From Hygrocybe punicea (taxonomy: Eukaryota; Basidiomycota; Agaricomycetes; Agaricales; Hygrophoraceae), in the NCBI GenBank assembly GCA_963556145.1, contig OY744471.1:551590-615589 (forward strand): a stretch of DNA of 64,000 nt, in the 5' to 3' direction. The translations under genes and the position numbers were made by a program. The notes below the pieces were generated by a model. That model ran no database searches. It worked only from the letters and a program-made list of their open reading frames with translations, and had not been told where the DNA came from. Position 1 is the first letter of the stretch, and each line of letters begins with the position of its first letter. Below, in pieces: positions 11,024-22,340 of this stretch.

Positions 11024-12821
11024 TCCAACAACCACAAGCAGTGCGATCACATGAGCAATACAGTACCCCAGAAGCCATAGAACTAGCCCAACTTACAGGT
11101 AAAAGACACGGTCAGAGTCGAGGACACTACAGAATGGAGACACTTACGCCCTCCGAGAATGTTACTTGTGTTCGGCACAGGTGGGATTATAGACGAGGCC
11201 CATTCCAGCCATCCAATCCTCGCGTCATTGAATTCCTCTGGCGCCTCTGGATCCTCTGGTTGGAACCAGTGTTTCAAGTACGTGGCCAGCGGCTCCACAG
11301 CGAGCAGAGCTACCTTCACAAAGTGTCCAAACACCACAACACACCCTGCAATCCCAACGCCGATCGCTGCACATGCACCTATTGACCAAAGGAGATGGGA
11401 GGACCAAATAAACACGGTGTCAAATGTGGAGGGGGGAGGGGAGGAAGCGGTAGAGTCGGGATCACCATCGGACGCCTTTTGGCTCCAAAGTGTAACCAAC
11501 CCAGAGATCCAAAGGTATGTCCATCCGGCGACGAGAACCATGACGACCACGTGCAAAAGTAAGTATCCAATATGATATCCACCCCAGAATGCTGTGACAA
11601 GGGGAAATGTGTCAGATTCACATCAGGGTCCTGGAAAGTCGACAACGACGAACATCCCACCAAGATTGCCTGGACTTGTGGGGTGTAGTCCGTGTCAAAT
11701 AGGGCTGACATCTTCTCCACAGAGTTGTATTCATATAATCCGAGCCAGTACAAACTTGAAAACATAATCAGCTCGACATTTTGGTGGCAAGGATAAGAAC
11801 ACAATACCTGAGGGTGACTACGACACCAAATACCCAATCAAGTGAGGTTGGAACGGTTGAATAACCTTTATATGTAAGAATCGCTTTCGCTAACCCGAAG
11901 CCCACAACCATGATGCTGACCAAGAGACGGTATCCTGTGATGGGTGGATGTTGTTTCTTGATCAACATCACGACGCTTCGCTCGTCCGTCCTGTACGGTG
12001 GTGGAGGGCAGGAACACAGTGATAGAAACCTCCAGAGATAGAACATGTAGTCCTTTTCAAACAGCCACGGTAGGGTGTGACTGTCCTGGATTAGCCCAAG
12101 AAAGTAGATTCTTGGTTGGCCATAGGATCTGCATCAGAATCACTGACATCAAATAACAACTAATTTGCTTGGCTCACCCTAGCGACACGACGATGCCAAA
12201 CACCCATTCGAGTGTGGTGGGCGCGATTGCTTGCCTGCGATAAGTGAGAACTGCCTTGGCCAACCCAAAACCAGTCGTGAGAGCAACAATGATAAAGCGA
12301 TAGCCTGTGAGCTTTGGGTGCCACCTGTTCGTCACAGGTGGTGGTTCTTGAATTGGAATGATATTTGAGTTGTTGGGCAGGTTATGGAGCTGGACGGGTT
12401 GCTCTCTGTCGACGTGCTGCACATCCCAGGAACACCCCAGAAAAGACAGGTAGTTGATCTCAAAGAGCCAAGGAAACCTTCGCGCAGAGTGATACTCGTA
12501 CAGGCCGAGCCAGTACAGCCTGAAGAGATAAGTACACAAGTCGGACATGAGGGTCATGTCGCACTTTAATCGTGCAGGTGCTCACAGGAGAACAATGACC
12601 ACAGCATATAGCCAGTCGAGCGTGGTAGGAGCGCTAGATTGGCGGCGGTACGAAAGGATGGCTTTTGACAGGCCAAAACCCACAGTGAGCGTGACTACAA
12701 GAATATCATATCCTTTAAGCTTTGGGTGCCAGTTGGTCGATTGTGATGCGCGGTCGATATGGGTATCAGCCAGCTGTGCATGGGAAGAATGAGAGGGAGT
12801 CTGGTCGTCTTCGAGGTTCAT
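11021..12821 (-). CDS. Polytopic membrane protein made of internally repeated modules
   Basis: A six-exon minus-strand model reads through in frame: 12821-12586, 12519-12178, 12128-11808, 11754-11654, 11591-11148, 11082-11021 (501 codons plus TGA). An N-terminal module occurs three times: a WHPKLxGY- or PPITGY-like start, a GFGLxKAxLxYR helix, APTTLDWxxxVV, then a YWLGLYEY- or YFLGLIQD-like helix and PWLFE (the last changed to SALFD in the third copy). A C-terminal module with several helices (GGYHIGYLLLHVVV, AGWTYLWISGLVTLW) follows once inside the model, and a second copy starts before the TGA. I cannot name the family. The parent was probably an ordinary multi-pass protein multiplied by tandem duplication with loss of the middle parts. 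The exon 4/5 junction uses a less usual GTTCGT donor. Confidence 0.6.
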
Positions 12822-13213
12822 GTATCAGCAACTTGAAATATGGGGGATTCAGCAACAATACACGCACGGTTTCCTATGACTGAGGGCTGTGTACCTTATC
12901 ATGGCAGTACATGATGTGCTGTTACCGTGAGATAACTGCATCATGAGGAGGCTTGAAAAGGTTATCGTATAAGCGGACGACGGTCCAGATAGGACAGTAC
13001 TGCGATGAAGTGTATGGGCATCGCCTGGCGACATGTCGAGAAGGCGGAGGAAGGCAAAAGTAGAAGATTCTATGACTGCCAGTGGGCCATTGTTCAAGAA
13101 TTGAATGTAGTCGATCGTCAGTACAGCCGACTCAAAGCCCGTACCGTTCAAGTTGTTGCTAAGGTCGTCGTCAGGGTTATGTACGGCAGGCGCCGTCGTT
13201 ACTGTTTTCCCCC
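12822..13213. other. Divergent intergenic stretch with one doubtful minus frame
   Basis: A minus frame at 13223-12849 is open for 124 codons (core TIDYIQFLNNGPLAVIESS). It overlaps the start of the plus-strand gene at 13214 by 10 bp. I found no family and no convincing splice to the membrane-protein gene downstream at 12821. It may be an old exon or chance. The interval must carry promoters for both divergent genes. Confidence 0.3.
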
Positions 13214-14865
13214 ATGTCTTCACACAAGCAAAATATCACCTTGGATGATACCAGCCCTCTTCTGAGTTACGAAGGTTGGGTCGATCCTTTCTCAGCACCA
13301 CCAGCCGACCACTATTACGACGACACTCTTCGTTACACCATCGAAAACGGTTCATCGATACAGCTTACCTTCGTTGGTGCGTAGCCTTGTAGCCAATGTT
13401 GAAGCTTAATTCTACTCGCTCATTTATTCGACAAGGTACCGGCGTTTGGGTTTATCCTGGCCAGCCATGGGGATTGTGGCAGGTTACTTTGGATGGCGTG
13501 CAACAGGGCAGTTTCTCTGCCCCTCGACAAGTTCAGGATGACCGGTTCCAACGTAAGTACTCTTTTTTCTCATCTTCATTCACGATGTCTCGCCGTTTCT
13601 CATTCCAATATCCTGTCGGTCACTCACCACTTTTGAACAAAATGCCAGTTGTTTACTCTGCCACGGACCTCAACCAGACTTCTCATACGGTGTTCATTAC
13701 ATTGGGGGATGTCCCGAGTCCCTTCGCTGGAGGGTTCATGCCGGAGATAGACAGCATGGTTATTGAAACCTCTGTACAAGGCACAAGGTAAAATTTCTCC
13801 TTTGTGGTCTTCTCCATCAATGATATCTTCTACGAATTCTCCTAGATCTGTCGTACATGCTTCTGATATCCCGAATTGGACACAGGACTGGGTGAAGACC
13901 ACTGACTACTACTACACAACTTCGGGAGCATCATTTTCTTACACCTTCCAAGGTACACTCTACAATTTCAGCATTGGACTCGTATTTACCGTCCATCTCC
14001 TTTACCTTAGGGAATGCAATTGAAGTCTGGGGGCCTGCTCTCGAATTTGGCCACTTCACTGTCAAATTGGATAACCAACCCGTATTCAGCGCCCCAACAT
14101 ACGCCGGAAGTCCCGACAACCCCCTTCAGGTTGCCTCGCTTCTTCAATTCCAGGCGGCTGGTCTCGATAACTCCATCAATCACACGATCACGATCACCAA
14201 TAATCCCGGCAAAAAGTATGGGTTCGGATTCTTCAACATAGACTCGCTGTCAGTATTTGCAGCACAAATCATTTTGCGCTCTTGTCTTATGAGATTTTCT
14301 TGCCACACAGCAGCAACACCAGTTCTTCAACGTCGTCTGCAAGTCCTTCATCGACTTCTTCAACTCCGAACACTTCCCACGGTTCGTCTTCCTCCGCAGC
14401 TTACCGTTCTGCAGAAATTGCGGGAGGTGTGGTGGGCGGTCTCCTCTTGCTTATGGTTTGCGTTCTGCTGTACTTTCGGAGGAGACGTGCCGCGGCTCGT
14501 TCACGCAAGTCAAGTTTTTCAACCCGTAAGTGCAACGTTCTCGACAATGAACTCTCAATTGATCGTACTATGTCTCGCTCAGCAGTATATCATACGGTTT
14601 ACCAAGATGTATCGGAGAATCATCCCCTTCAATTACCTGTGGCCCCCACCCCAGAGCCATATCCTTCAGATCTACGACCCGGAGGTAAGCATTGGACCTC
14701 AGGTCTCAACATCCCGGAGGACTGTCAATGACGGCATTCTTGCCATCTGACCCAGCCCCAACAGGACGAAACACCTTCAAGTCGAGTGGAACAAGTGTGT
14801 TAACTGCTGTTCCACGAATATCGGATATCGGCTCTGCTCCTCCTGCGTATGGTGAGCTTTTTTGA
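13214..14865 (+). CDS. Single-pass membrane protein with two galactose-binding-like ectodomains
   Basis: Eight exons: 13214-13376, 13436-13552, 13649-13787, 13846-13952, 14011-14248, 14311-14525, 14583-14684, 14765-14865 (393 codons plus stop). The introns are all 56-96 nt. The first ATG lacks a classical signal peptide. Two similar beta-rich blocks follow, each ending in an HTxxIT-type strand (HTVFITLGDVP and HTITITNNPGKKYGF), which suggests tandem jelly-roll modules. Then come a Ser/Thr stalk and a transmembrane helix at about residues 291-309 (AGGVVGGLLLLMVCVLLYF) capped by RRRR. The tail ends PPAYGELF if the GGTGAGC at 14851 is not spliced; splicing there would change only the last few residues. 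This is a large uncharacterised agaric family. It is not a close sequence relative of 4456-6146, despite the similar layout. Confidence 0.78.
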
Positions 14866-15364
14866 TTCCGACTTCTTTATCGCCGAAAAAAAAAAGCCTT
14901 GGTCGGTTCCTCCTCTGGAAAATAAAGTCCTGACAATGCGTACTAGATGACCTCAGCACGGCTGCCTGATCTATATTGGAAGGACCATTCTTATTGGACT
15001 TCACGACTTTAGTGATCCAGGAGGACTTTTGGTGGAATATGTAACTTATAATATTATAATTCTGCGCAACAGCACGAGGAGATGTTGACCTAGCAGCCTG
15101 GTGGGCCCTGTACGATATGACGCACCAAGTTGCCGCGATCGGCGCTCGGTAGGAACGGCTACGCAGATGGAAGAAGGTATTATCCCGGTGAAGTTCGTTT
15201 GAAGTAAAAGTGTGAAAATGCCAGTGCGTCAACTGAAATTTGTGCAGTGTTGGAGAGAGGTAATTCATTCCCTCCACTGGAATCCATGTAAGGAGTGAAG
15301 TAAAGCAGTTTTCTTGAAACTTGTCGGACACTACCCCGGGCATGTGGCACCCTCCCCGTTCGAG
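14866..15364. other. Convergent intergenic region; no gene seen
   Basis: The stretch lies between the 3' ends of the membrane protein and the F-box gene. A 188-codon minus frame (15343-14777) overlaps the last exon of the upstream gene and has a composition unlike a protein; I regard it as chance. Confidence 0.5.
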
Positions 15365-16582
15365 TTAGGACTCCTCACCAACTCTTGAACCGATTCCGTC
15401 TGGAAATCCGACGAAGCGCAATTTTGGGCAATTGGCTGCCCATGTTCTCGCAAGGTCCAGCCTCTTCTCCTGATACACCTGAGTCGAGATTCGGTCAGTG
15501 ACATGGTAATAAATCTCCAATCCTTGGAGTTGTGGCATCAACGACAGAATGGATGCTACACCCTTCGCATTCTGTCAGTGGTAACAATCAATATTTGGTG
15601 AAAGAGTTTAGGGGGAGATGTGAGACTGACGACATGAATTTCAGGATCATTGACAATGAGGTTGAGGTAGCTGATCTCCGGAAAAAATCGGGAAATCGAT
15701 GTTATTACCGGGCGCAAGACGTTTTCATCCCAAAGACTTGTGAGTAACACCTTAAAATTGTAGATTGAAGTAATTGGGGGGTTTACATGGGCTAGTGAGT
15801 CTCGAATAGGTTTTGCGCTCCAAAGATGTGAATACGCAGGATACGAGTACACAGTGTCCACGCCGTCCATCATCAGAGACCATATAGTGAGTGAGTTGAC
15901 TGGTGGCGACTTCTGCAGCAACATTCTGTAAACTGTGCATTGTTGCGTGGTCGGATTGAGAAAACTCGTGAAAATTCCGAGGGCTGTTAAGGCCGTCTGA
16001 CGCGGTATCCAACCCGCAAGATCAAAGTAGTCAGAGATGAGGAGTGTGGTGATAGAGAATGTACAACGCCTGGAATTGAACACAGGTAAGGTCATCAGAA
16101 CAAACATTAGTCTTCGACGCACTTGAGAATGGGATTTAAGATACGCAGTGAATATTTCCCACCCATATCCGGCAAACGCAGATGTAGGAATTTCAGAGAA
16201 GTGAGGGCTAGCAATGCTTTGCCAAGGGCTTGGAGCGCGCTGGGAGAGGAGACCGCCTCATATGACGGCCACCATGCCACCACAAGCGATCGGACGGAGA
16301 CAGCTTTGTGTTTCACCGTTGCGATGGTCGTGAGGCAGGATATTGTGCTATCTATGGGGATGAGCGCGTGCAAGACGATGGACCGGTACAAGAGGCGTTC
16401 TGCTTCGACTTGGAATTTACGGGAGACGAGGGCGAGACAGGGAAGTTGGGGTTGATCAACGTATTTCAGAATGTCGTGAATGACTTCCTGAGGTAGGAAC
16501 TTGGTACAAAATTATTCCTCAACACCGGGACAGGATTATCAGTAGCAAAGGGACTCGCCTCGCCGGGAGCGGTCGATCCCAT
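15365..16582 (-). CDS. F-box protein with leucine-rich C-terminal part
   Basis: Exons 16499-16123, 16069-15631 and 15571-15365 splice in frame. The first begins with an F-box (FLPQEVIHDILKYVDQPQL, then ALVSRKFQVEAERLLYRSI), the Skp1-binding domain of SCF ubiquitin ligases. Leucine-rich segments follow (LLALTSLKFLHLRLPDM, MPQLQGLEIYYHV, CPKLRFVGFPD) that would form the substrate-binding face. No ATG precedes the F-box in frame. The simplest start is a small exon at 16582-16559 (MGSTAPGE) joined through a GC-AG intron of 59 nt; this start is uncertain. Total 348 codons with it. The gene is divergent from the carotenoid oxygenase, whose ATG is only 63 bp from this proposed start. The substrate is unknown. 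Confidence 0.75.
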
Positions 16583-16645
16583 AAATTTTGTTGTGTTAGA
16601 CGATACAACGTGGTTGGGATACACTGTAACGTGACTACAAAGCCA

Positions 16646-18378
16646 ATGAGTCGCCAAAGTCTTCGTCGACTCTCCAACTATTTCTCGAGAAGAATGAGCA
16701 CTAGTCCAGGTTACGAAAACTGTCCAGAACAGCCAACTCCCGTTGACTTGGCAATAAAGGGAACAATTCCAGCCTGGCTCTCGGGTGTCCTTTACCGCAC
16801 TGGCCCAGGAACAGCTCGCATTCCCCACTCTGCAGACCCCACCAAGTCCGTTGATGTTCATCACTGGTTCGACGGTCTCGCACTTCACCACCGTTTCCAA
16901 ATTTTTACAGGGGGTAACCGTGTGTCCTACCGTTCTCGCAATGGCGCCGACGACCTCACAGCCCGTATCGCTGCCGATGGAGCCTGGCCCACTTTCTCAT
17001 TTGCCCAGCCATCGGATCCCTGCCAGTCCATATTTCGCAAATTCTTCACAATCTTCAAGGCGCTACGTTCTCCTCCACAGTCCCCCTCTTCCCTCAGCAT
17101 TGGCGTCACGCTCACCCCAGATTTGCCTGGCCTCGGTTCATCCACTGCTGCTCTACCAGAACCATCATCCGGCCCACGCTACCTCGTCGCAAAAACAGAC
17201 GCAAATGCCCTCCAACTCCTCAACCCAGACAACCTTGAACCCCTCGCTCTATCCGCTTACAAGAACATCGACTCCCGCCTCGACGGCCAGCTGTCAGCGG
17301 CACACAGCTGCCGTGATCACCAATCCGGTGACTTTTACAATTACTCACTTAAACTCGGTGGCCGCTCCTCCACCTACAAGGTATTCAAAATTGCAAAGAA
17401 CGGCTCTGCAGAGGTACTCGCAACTATACGTGATGCCCCCGCCTCTTATCTCCACTCCTTCGCAATGACTGAACATTACCTCATCCTCTGTGTGTGGCAG
17501 GCCCACATCACTGGGTATGCTTTCCCATCGCACCCACGCCCCATCTATGTCTAGTATTAACCGCTAATATCCTAGTTACGGCCTCTCTACACTCTACAAC
17601 CTGAACATTGCTCAGTCAATCAACCAAAAGTGGGACCCCGCAAACCACTCCTCATTCTATGTCATTGACCGCAAGCACGGCGGGTTGCTCGCAAAATACA
17701 AGGTATACACAACGTCCTCCTACACGCTAAGCGAATCCTTACATCCCCTCATAGACACCCCCATTCTTCTGCTTCCACCACCTCAACGCCTATGATGACC
17801 CCGACACCCAAGACATCGTCATCGACATGTCTATCTATGAAGACAACTCAGTTATTAACCTTTTGAACTACGAAAACCTCCGCAACCCCTCATCCGACTT
17901 CCCTCTCCCCCATGGCCGTGCCCGCCGCTTCCGCCTCAAAGACATCCCTGCCCTCGCCACTTCAGCACCTCCGGTACATGACGCCGACGTAGATTTCACC
18001 CTTCCACTCTCACAAAACATCGAACTCCCCACCGTACACCCTGCGCTCTACCACAGCCCTTATCGCTTCGCATACGGCATCACCAACACGGGCGACCAGC
18101 CCACTCTCACTGATGCCCTCATCAAGATCGACCTCGCAGCCCGCACCCATATTGTGTGGCATGTTCCAGGCCACATCCCTGGCGAGCCCGTCTTCGTACC
18201 CCGCCCTGGTGCAGAATCGGAGGATGATGGCGTCGTCTTGAGCGTTGTCCTCGATGATACTCGGGCCCGAAGTATGCTCCTGGTCCTCGATGCTCGAGGT
18301 ATGAACGAGTTGGCCCGGGCTGAGATGGAGCTGGTTTTCCCGTTTGGCTTCCACGGTGTTTGGACGGCTGCTGGTTGA
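16646..18378 (+). CDS. Carotenoid cleavage oxygenase (RPE65 family)
   Basis: Three exons: 16646-17514, 17576-17702, 17755-18378 (539 codons plus stop). Members of this family are non-heme Fe(II) enzymes that cut polyene or stilbene double bonds with O2. The N-terminal landmarks are present (GTIPAWLSGVLYRTGPG, then HHWFDGLALHHRF). All four iron-binding histidines can be placed: H220 (SAAHSC), H270 (SYLHSF), H340/341 (FCFHHLNAY) and H532 (FGFHGVW). The length is normal. A second ATG at 16694 would remove a basic, Ser-rich leader (MSRQSLRRLSNYFSRR) that looks like a possible mitochondrial presequence. In fungi such enzymes give retinal or apocarotenoids, or cleave stilbenes; the substrate cannot be read from sequence. 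Confidence 0.92.
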
Positions 18379-19599
18379 TGATGCCTACGTAGGCATGAAT
18401 CATTGTACCAAATACTCTTTCAATTCGAATGTGCTTACCCTTTTTTTTCATACTATAACCGGAAGCAAAAGTAGTCTGAAACGAGGGGCAAACACAAGAC
18501 AAACAAAAAAGGGCCCTCACAGCAACTAAAATTCTCGCCGGCTCTTCCCTGATGGTTTGTCCAGTATTCTTACCACTGATATCATCCAATCGCCCAGCGT
18601 CTTCGGTTCCCTGCTTGTCCTCTGGATCCCATGCCTGCCACACATCCACCTTCCCCTTGTTTTCTCAAGTGGAAATGCGTTTGCTGGTGCTATCGTCGAG
18701 ATTGATGCTCCAGAATCACTTCGTGGTCGTTCCTACCGAGCACCAGTTCTCTTCAATTGCCACTTTGATTTCTTATCATGATACTTCCGTTAGTGACCGG
18801 AAACCCCGCAATAACCCGCGACAACTTGGGTATCTCTTTGAGCTGGAATTCGATCGTGTGGGAAAGCATTGCAGCGGCGAGCTACCTATTTTCAACCTGC
18901 GAGCACTGGCAGGAGATGCCTTCCCATCGCTATTATTGTTCGTCAACTTACCCTTTCCATTCCCAACATCAAGCCTCGTAGCGAGGCATGGTCGTGAGAA
19001 CGTTTTCGATGCGATTTCTGTTGTCGTTTCGGTTGAAGAAAATGAGTGATGCTAGCCATCTTCTCTCTTCACGTCATTCCGCAGTCGTGCTCGCAATCGC
19101 AGACTTTCTGAAACCCGCTACGCCACTTAGGTAGTAGAAAGGGACACCGACTTTCTTTGTTTGCGGTGTTCAACCAGACTTGGATCTTCTCCTCACGCAG
19201 GTTATTGAGTTCAATTGCGGTTCATTCGATAATTGATACTTCGGGAATACACCTTGCAAACGAGATTCAAACGAGATTCAACGCTGTTCATGCGACTTTG
19301 GCGTAATGTACCTGGAGCGATAGAAGGTGAGATGTCGATGGGAAAAGTAGAGACAACACATACCTCGACGAAGTCATCGAAAACCGTGACGAATCCTGGA
19401 AAGTATCGAGCAAGGTTTCAATGCTTTAGTTACCGAGTCGATTGGCTTCATCCCGATGTCTAGCTCAGAATTTTCAAGGACGGATGATGAATAACATTTT
19501 TGGAAACAGCACATTTGGTTGTCGTACGGGGGTCCGACCCGCCCTCACCTGTACCCATTTAACCCGACCCTGACCTGACCCGGCAGGTGTACCCGGGTT
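18379..19599. other. Stretch without a confident gene
   Basis: On the minus strand an ATG at 19059 opens a short basic frame (MASITHFLQPKRQQK) that runs to a good GTAAGT donor near 18979. Possible acceptors follow, but the joined product is under 90 residues and matches nothing I know. A plus frame at 18552-19049 is open for 165 codons without family features. Near 19530-19605 there are repeated CCCGACCC/ACCCGG words that overlap the end of the Mdm35 gene. Confidence 0.3.
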
Positions 19600-19956
19600 T
19601 CACGTACTCGTGCTAGACCCTAGTGGGGGCTCTCTGAGAGGATTTTCTTCCCTGGCTTGTTCAAGCAAATTTTCCAGTCCTTTTTCTTTCACTGCTTTCT
19701 ACTGCGTGATAACGATATACAAACGAAAGATCTGGCAGCAGATGACACACACCTGTACGCAATCGCGATATTTCTGCCAGGCTCTACCACAACTCTTTTC
19801 GAACTCTGCCGCTTTCTGTTTAGAGTACGCGGCACGTTGTTCAGAAGTTGCTGATGCAGCAACAGCTGGTTCGAGGTAACCTTCAAACCAGGCGTTAAAG
19901 CAAGAATCGTATTCGTGCTTGAGCGGGGTACATTGCGTGGACAAGCTTTGTGCCAT
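19600..19956 (-). CDS. MDM35: Mdm35-like twin CX9C protein of the mitochondrial intermembrane space
   Basis: Two exons, 19956-19753 and 19698-19600 (100 codons plus stop), with a 54-nt intron ending CAGTAG. The sequence carries the twin CX9C signature: C9-X9-C19 and C56-X9-C66, in a coiled-coil-helix-coiled-coil-helix fold. The diagnostic core (CTPLKHEYDSCFNAWFEGYL, KQKAAEFEKSCGRAWQKYRDC) matches Mdm35/TRIAP1. Family knowledge: it is imported by the Mia40 disulfide relay and partners Ups1/Ups2 to carry phosphatidic acid and phosphatidylserine between mitochondrial membranes. The tail after the second intron border is charged (KAVKEKGLENLLEQAREEN). The stop codon lies in a CCCGACCC-rich repeat. 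Confidence 0.93.
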
Positions 19957-20361
19957 GATGATCGGCTTGTTCCGGTCACGGCACGTCGAGTTGCGTCCGT
20001 CTTCGAGAACGAGTTGGAATTACTATCGACTTTTTTCTTAATTTTTACTAGCATTGACGGCTCTTCGCAATCAAAGACAGACCTAGGTGGAAATTTTCAC
20101 AATAAGATTCTTGCCAATGGTGAAGAAGAACCGAATAGGAACTTATTATTTATTATAAATAACTGCCCGGTTTTCCCTTCTGGATGTAACTGGTTCCGGC
20201 TCGGAGCCCTCGCCTTGCTTCGGAATACTCGAAGATTTTTGGGATGACGGCTTGAGCAACGCCACGTCGAAGAACAAAAATCTGCTCCTTCGGTCAATGC
20301 CGAAACTCCGCCACTTTGGCATTTTTTATTTTCGAAGCCGCCTTTTTCTCTTTTGTCCACC
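19957..20361. promoter_or_regulatory. Divergent promoter region between Mdm35 and Nap1 genes
   Basis: The 405-bp interval separates the two start codons, which point away from each other. It is the only place for both promoters. A CCACC context directly precedes the Nap1 ATG. The AT-rich run TTATTATTTATTATAAAT near 20140-20160 could serve in transcription initiation, but I identify no specific factor site. Confidence 0.5.
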
Positions 20362-21903
20362 ATGTCTTCCAACGTCCCCATCCTAAACTCAAATATCGCA
20401 GCTCCCACCCCTCAGAACACACCGCTGACCCATGCTCCTATATCTTCAGGCCTCTCCCGTCCAACGGTGCCCGACATCTCGGAAGATATCGAGGCCGAGG
20501 ATGAAATTATATCGCCCGGTGCGAACAACATTCAATCCGCAATGATGGGTCTTGTTCAAGGACGATTGGCCGGACTTGTAGGAAAGAGCTCCGGTTACAT
20601 CGAAAGCCTGCCCGCAGCAGTCAAGAAAAATATCGAGGCTTTGAAAGGCGTACAACTCAAACAAAACGATCTCCAAAATCAGTACAAACGTGAATGTCTC
20701 GAGTTGGAGAAAAAGGTTTTCCTGTTTTCTGCTGATTTGTTTTCGTATTTTTGACAGACTTTCTGTCTTTTCTTTTTTTCGAACCGCTCTGTCCCTAGTA
20801 TCTCGAACTGCAAAAGCCTCATTACGATCGCCGACATGCAATCATCACTGGCCAGTCTCAACCTACGCCAGAAGAAGTCGAAGCTGGTGAAAAGCAGTCC
20901 CTCAAGGACGATTCCGAGTATACTGCCCTTCCGAAGGAGACACCTTCCGCTGCAGACGGCATTCCAGAGTTCTGGCTTACGGCTCTCCGTAATCACTTGG
21001 GACTCTCTGATCTGATCACAGAGCGTGACGCCGGTGCCCTCCAACACCTCATCGATATACGCATTTCTTATCTCTCAGCATCGGAACTCAAACCCGGTTT
21101 CAAAATCCTCTTTGTCTTCCGTCCCAACGAATACTTTGAGAATGAAGTTCTGGAAAAGACTTATGTTTACCAGGAGGAAGTGGGCTATTCTGGTGACTTT
21201 GTCTATGATCGTGCAATCGGCACAGAGATAAAGTGGAAGGAGGACAAGGACCTTACAAAGGAGTTCGAGATCAAGAAGCAAAGGAATAAGAGTAAGAGCC
21301 CTCCATCGTTGTCCATAACATACGACTGCCACTAAGTTTTTCCTCCTCCAGACACAAATCGCACGCGTTTGGTCCGCAAAGCCCGTCCAACAGAGTCATT
21401 CTTCAACTTCTTTACTCCACCAGTACCCCCCGCCGACGATGCCTTGGAAAATGGCGACCTAGAAGAAGATGAACTGGAGGATATTGAGGAGAAGCTCGAG
21501 ATGGATTATCAGATCGGCGAGGATCTCAAGGAGAAGGTCAGCATATTCTCGAATGTTAAACCGACTGCAATCCCACATATTTTTTTCTCACTCCCCAAGA
21601 TCATCCCACGCGCAATCGATTATTTCACTGGCAAAGCTCTGGAATATGAGGTTATGGAGGATTCGGACGATGACTTTGATGATGTGGATGATGATGGCGA
21701 CGAGGAGCACTCCAACGATGACGTATGTGTGTCTCTTTACCTGACATTGCTTCATGCACACGAGATGCACTAACCATGGCATATGTGATAAGGATTCCGA
21801 TTCGGACGCAGACGTCGCGACACGGCGTCGTGGGCCGACCAAAGGGCGTGAAGGGGTAATTGTAGGATCGAACGTCAACGCAGAAGAGTGCAAGCAACAG
21901 TAG
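20362..21903 (+). CDS. NAP1: Nucleosome assembly protein 1
   Basis: Five exons, 20362-20715, 20799-21291, 21352-21536, 21600-21722 and 21793-21903 (421 codons plus stop), join in frame. The ATG has a CCACC context; a second ATG lies three codons upstream. The protein begins with a long dimerisation helix region (VKKNIEALKGVQLKQNDLQ, then ELEKKVYLELQKPHYDRR). The NAP fold follows: GIPEFWLTALRNH, FVFRPNEYFENEVLEKTY, then RPTESFFNFFTPPVPP and YQIGEDLKEKIIPRAIDYFTG. It ends in an acidic tail (DSDDDFDDVDDDGDEE) and a C-terminal CKQQ CaaX-like box. Nap1 chaperones H2A-H2B and H3-H4 and helps nucleosome assembly. The CKQQ ending is shared with animal NAP1L proteins, where it can be prenylated. The first intron uses a GTTTTC donor. 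Confidence 0.96.
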
Positions 21904-22340
21904 AATGGCTACTATCAATTACCAGATACGAAACGAACGTGCTCCACCACATTCCAATCTTTGCACACATATCAACTCAAAGTGAACTTTTTTCTCCACC
22001 CCTCCTCCACCGACTGAATTCCAAATGATGTCTTTCTTGAAATCATACCTGCGACCGTTACGAGCAACAAACGCATTCTCTTGAATAAACGGCACCTACA
22101 TACAATACAGGTCGGATATATGTTACCTCCCGTCCTTGTTTTCGTTTTGGTTCCAAAATAATAATGTAGTTTTGGTTTGCCAGTTGTATTTTGGTAACTT
22201 ACTAACTTATAAACTTTCAAATTTCCAAACTTTTTTGGGCCTGTTCAGCAACTCGGTTTGCTGGACATGCCGTGCTGCTGACAAACCCTGCATCTTTGTT
22301 TTGGGTGGGCCGACACTGTTGATGGGGTTACCCCTCTCTG

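Noticed and set aside
14777..15343. 188-codon minus frame
   Set aside because: It overlaps the last exon of the plus-strand membrane protein and has no protein-like composition.
18552..19049. 165-codon plus frame after the carotenoid oxygenase
   Set aside because: No family features, no good start context, and competing weak signals on the other strand.
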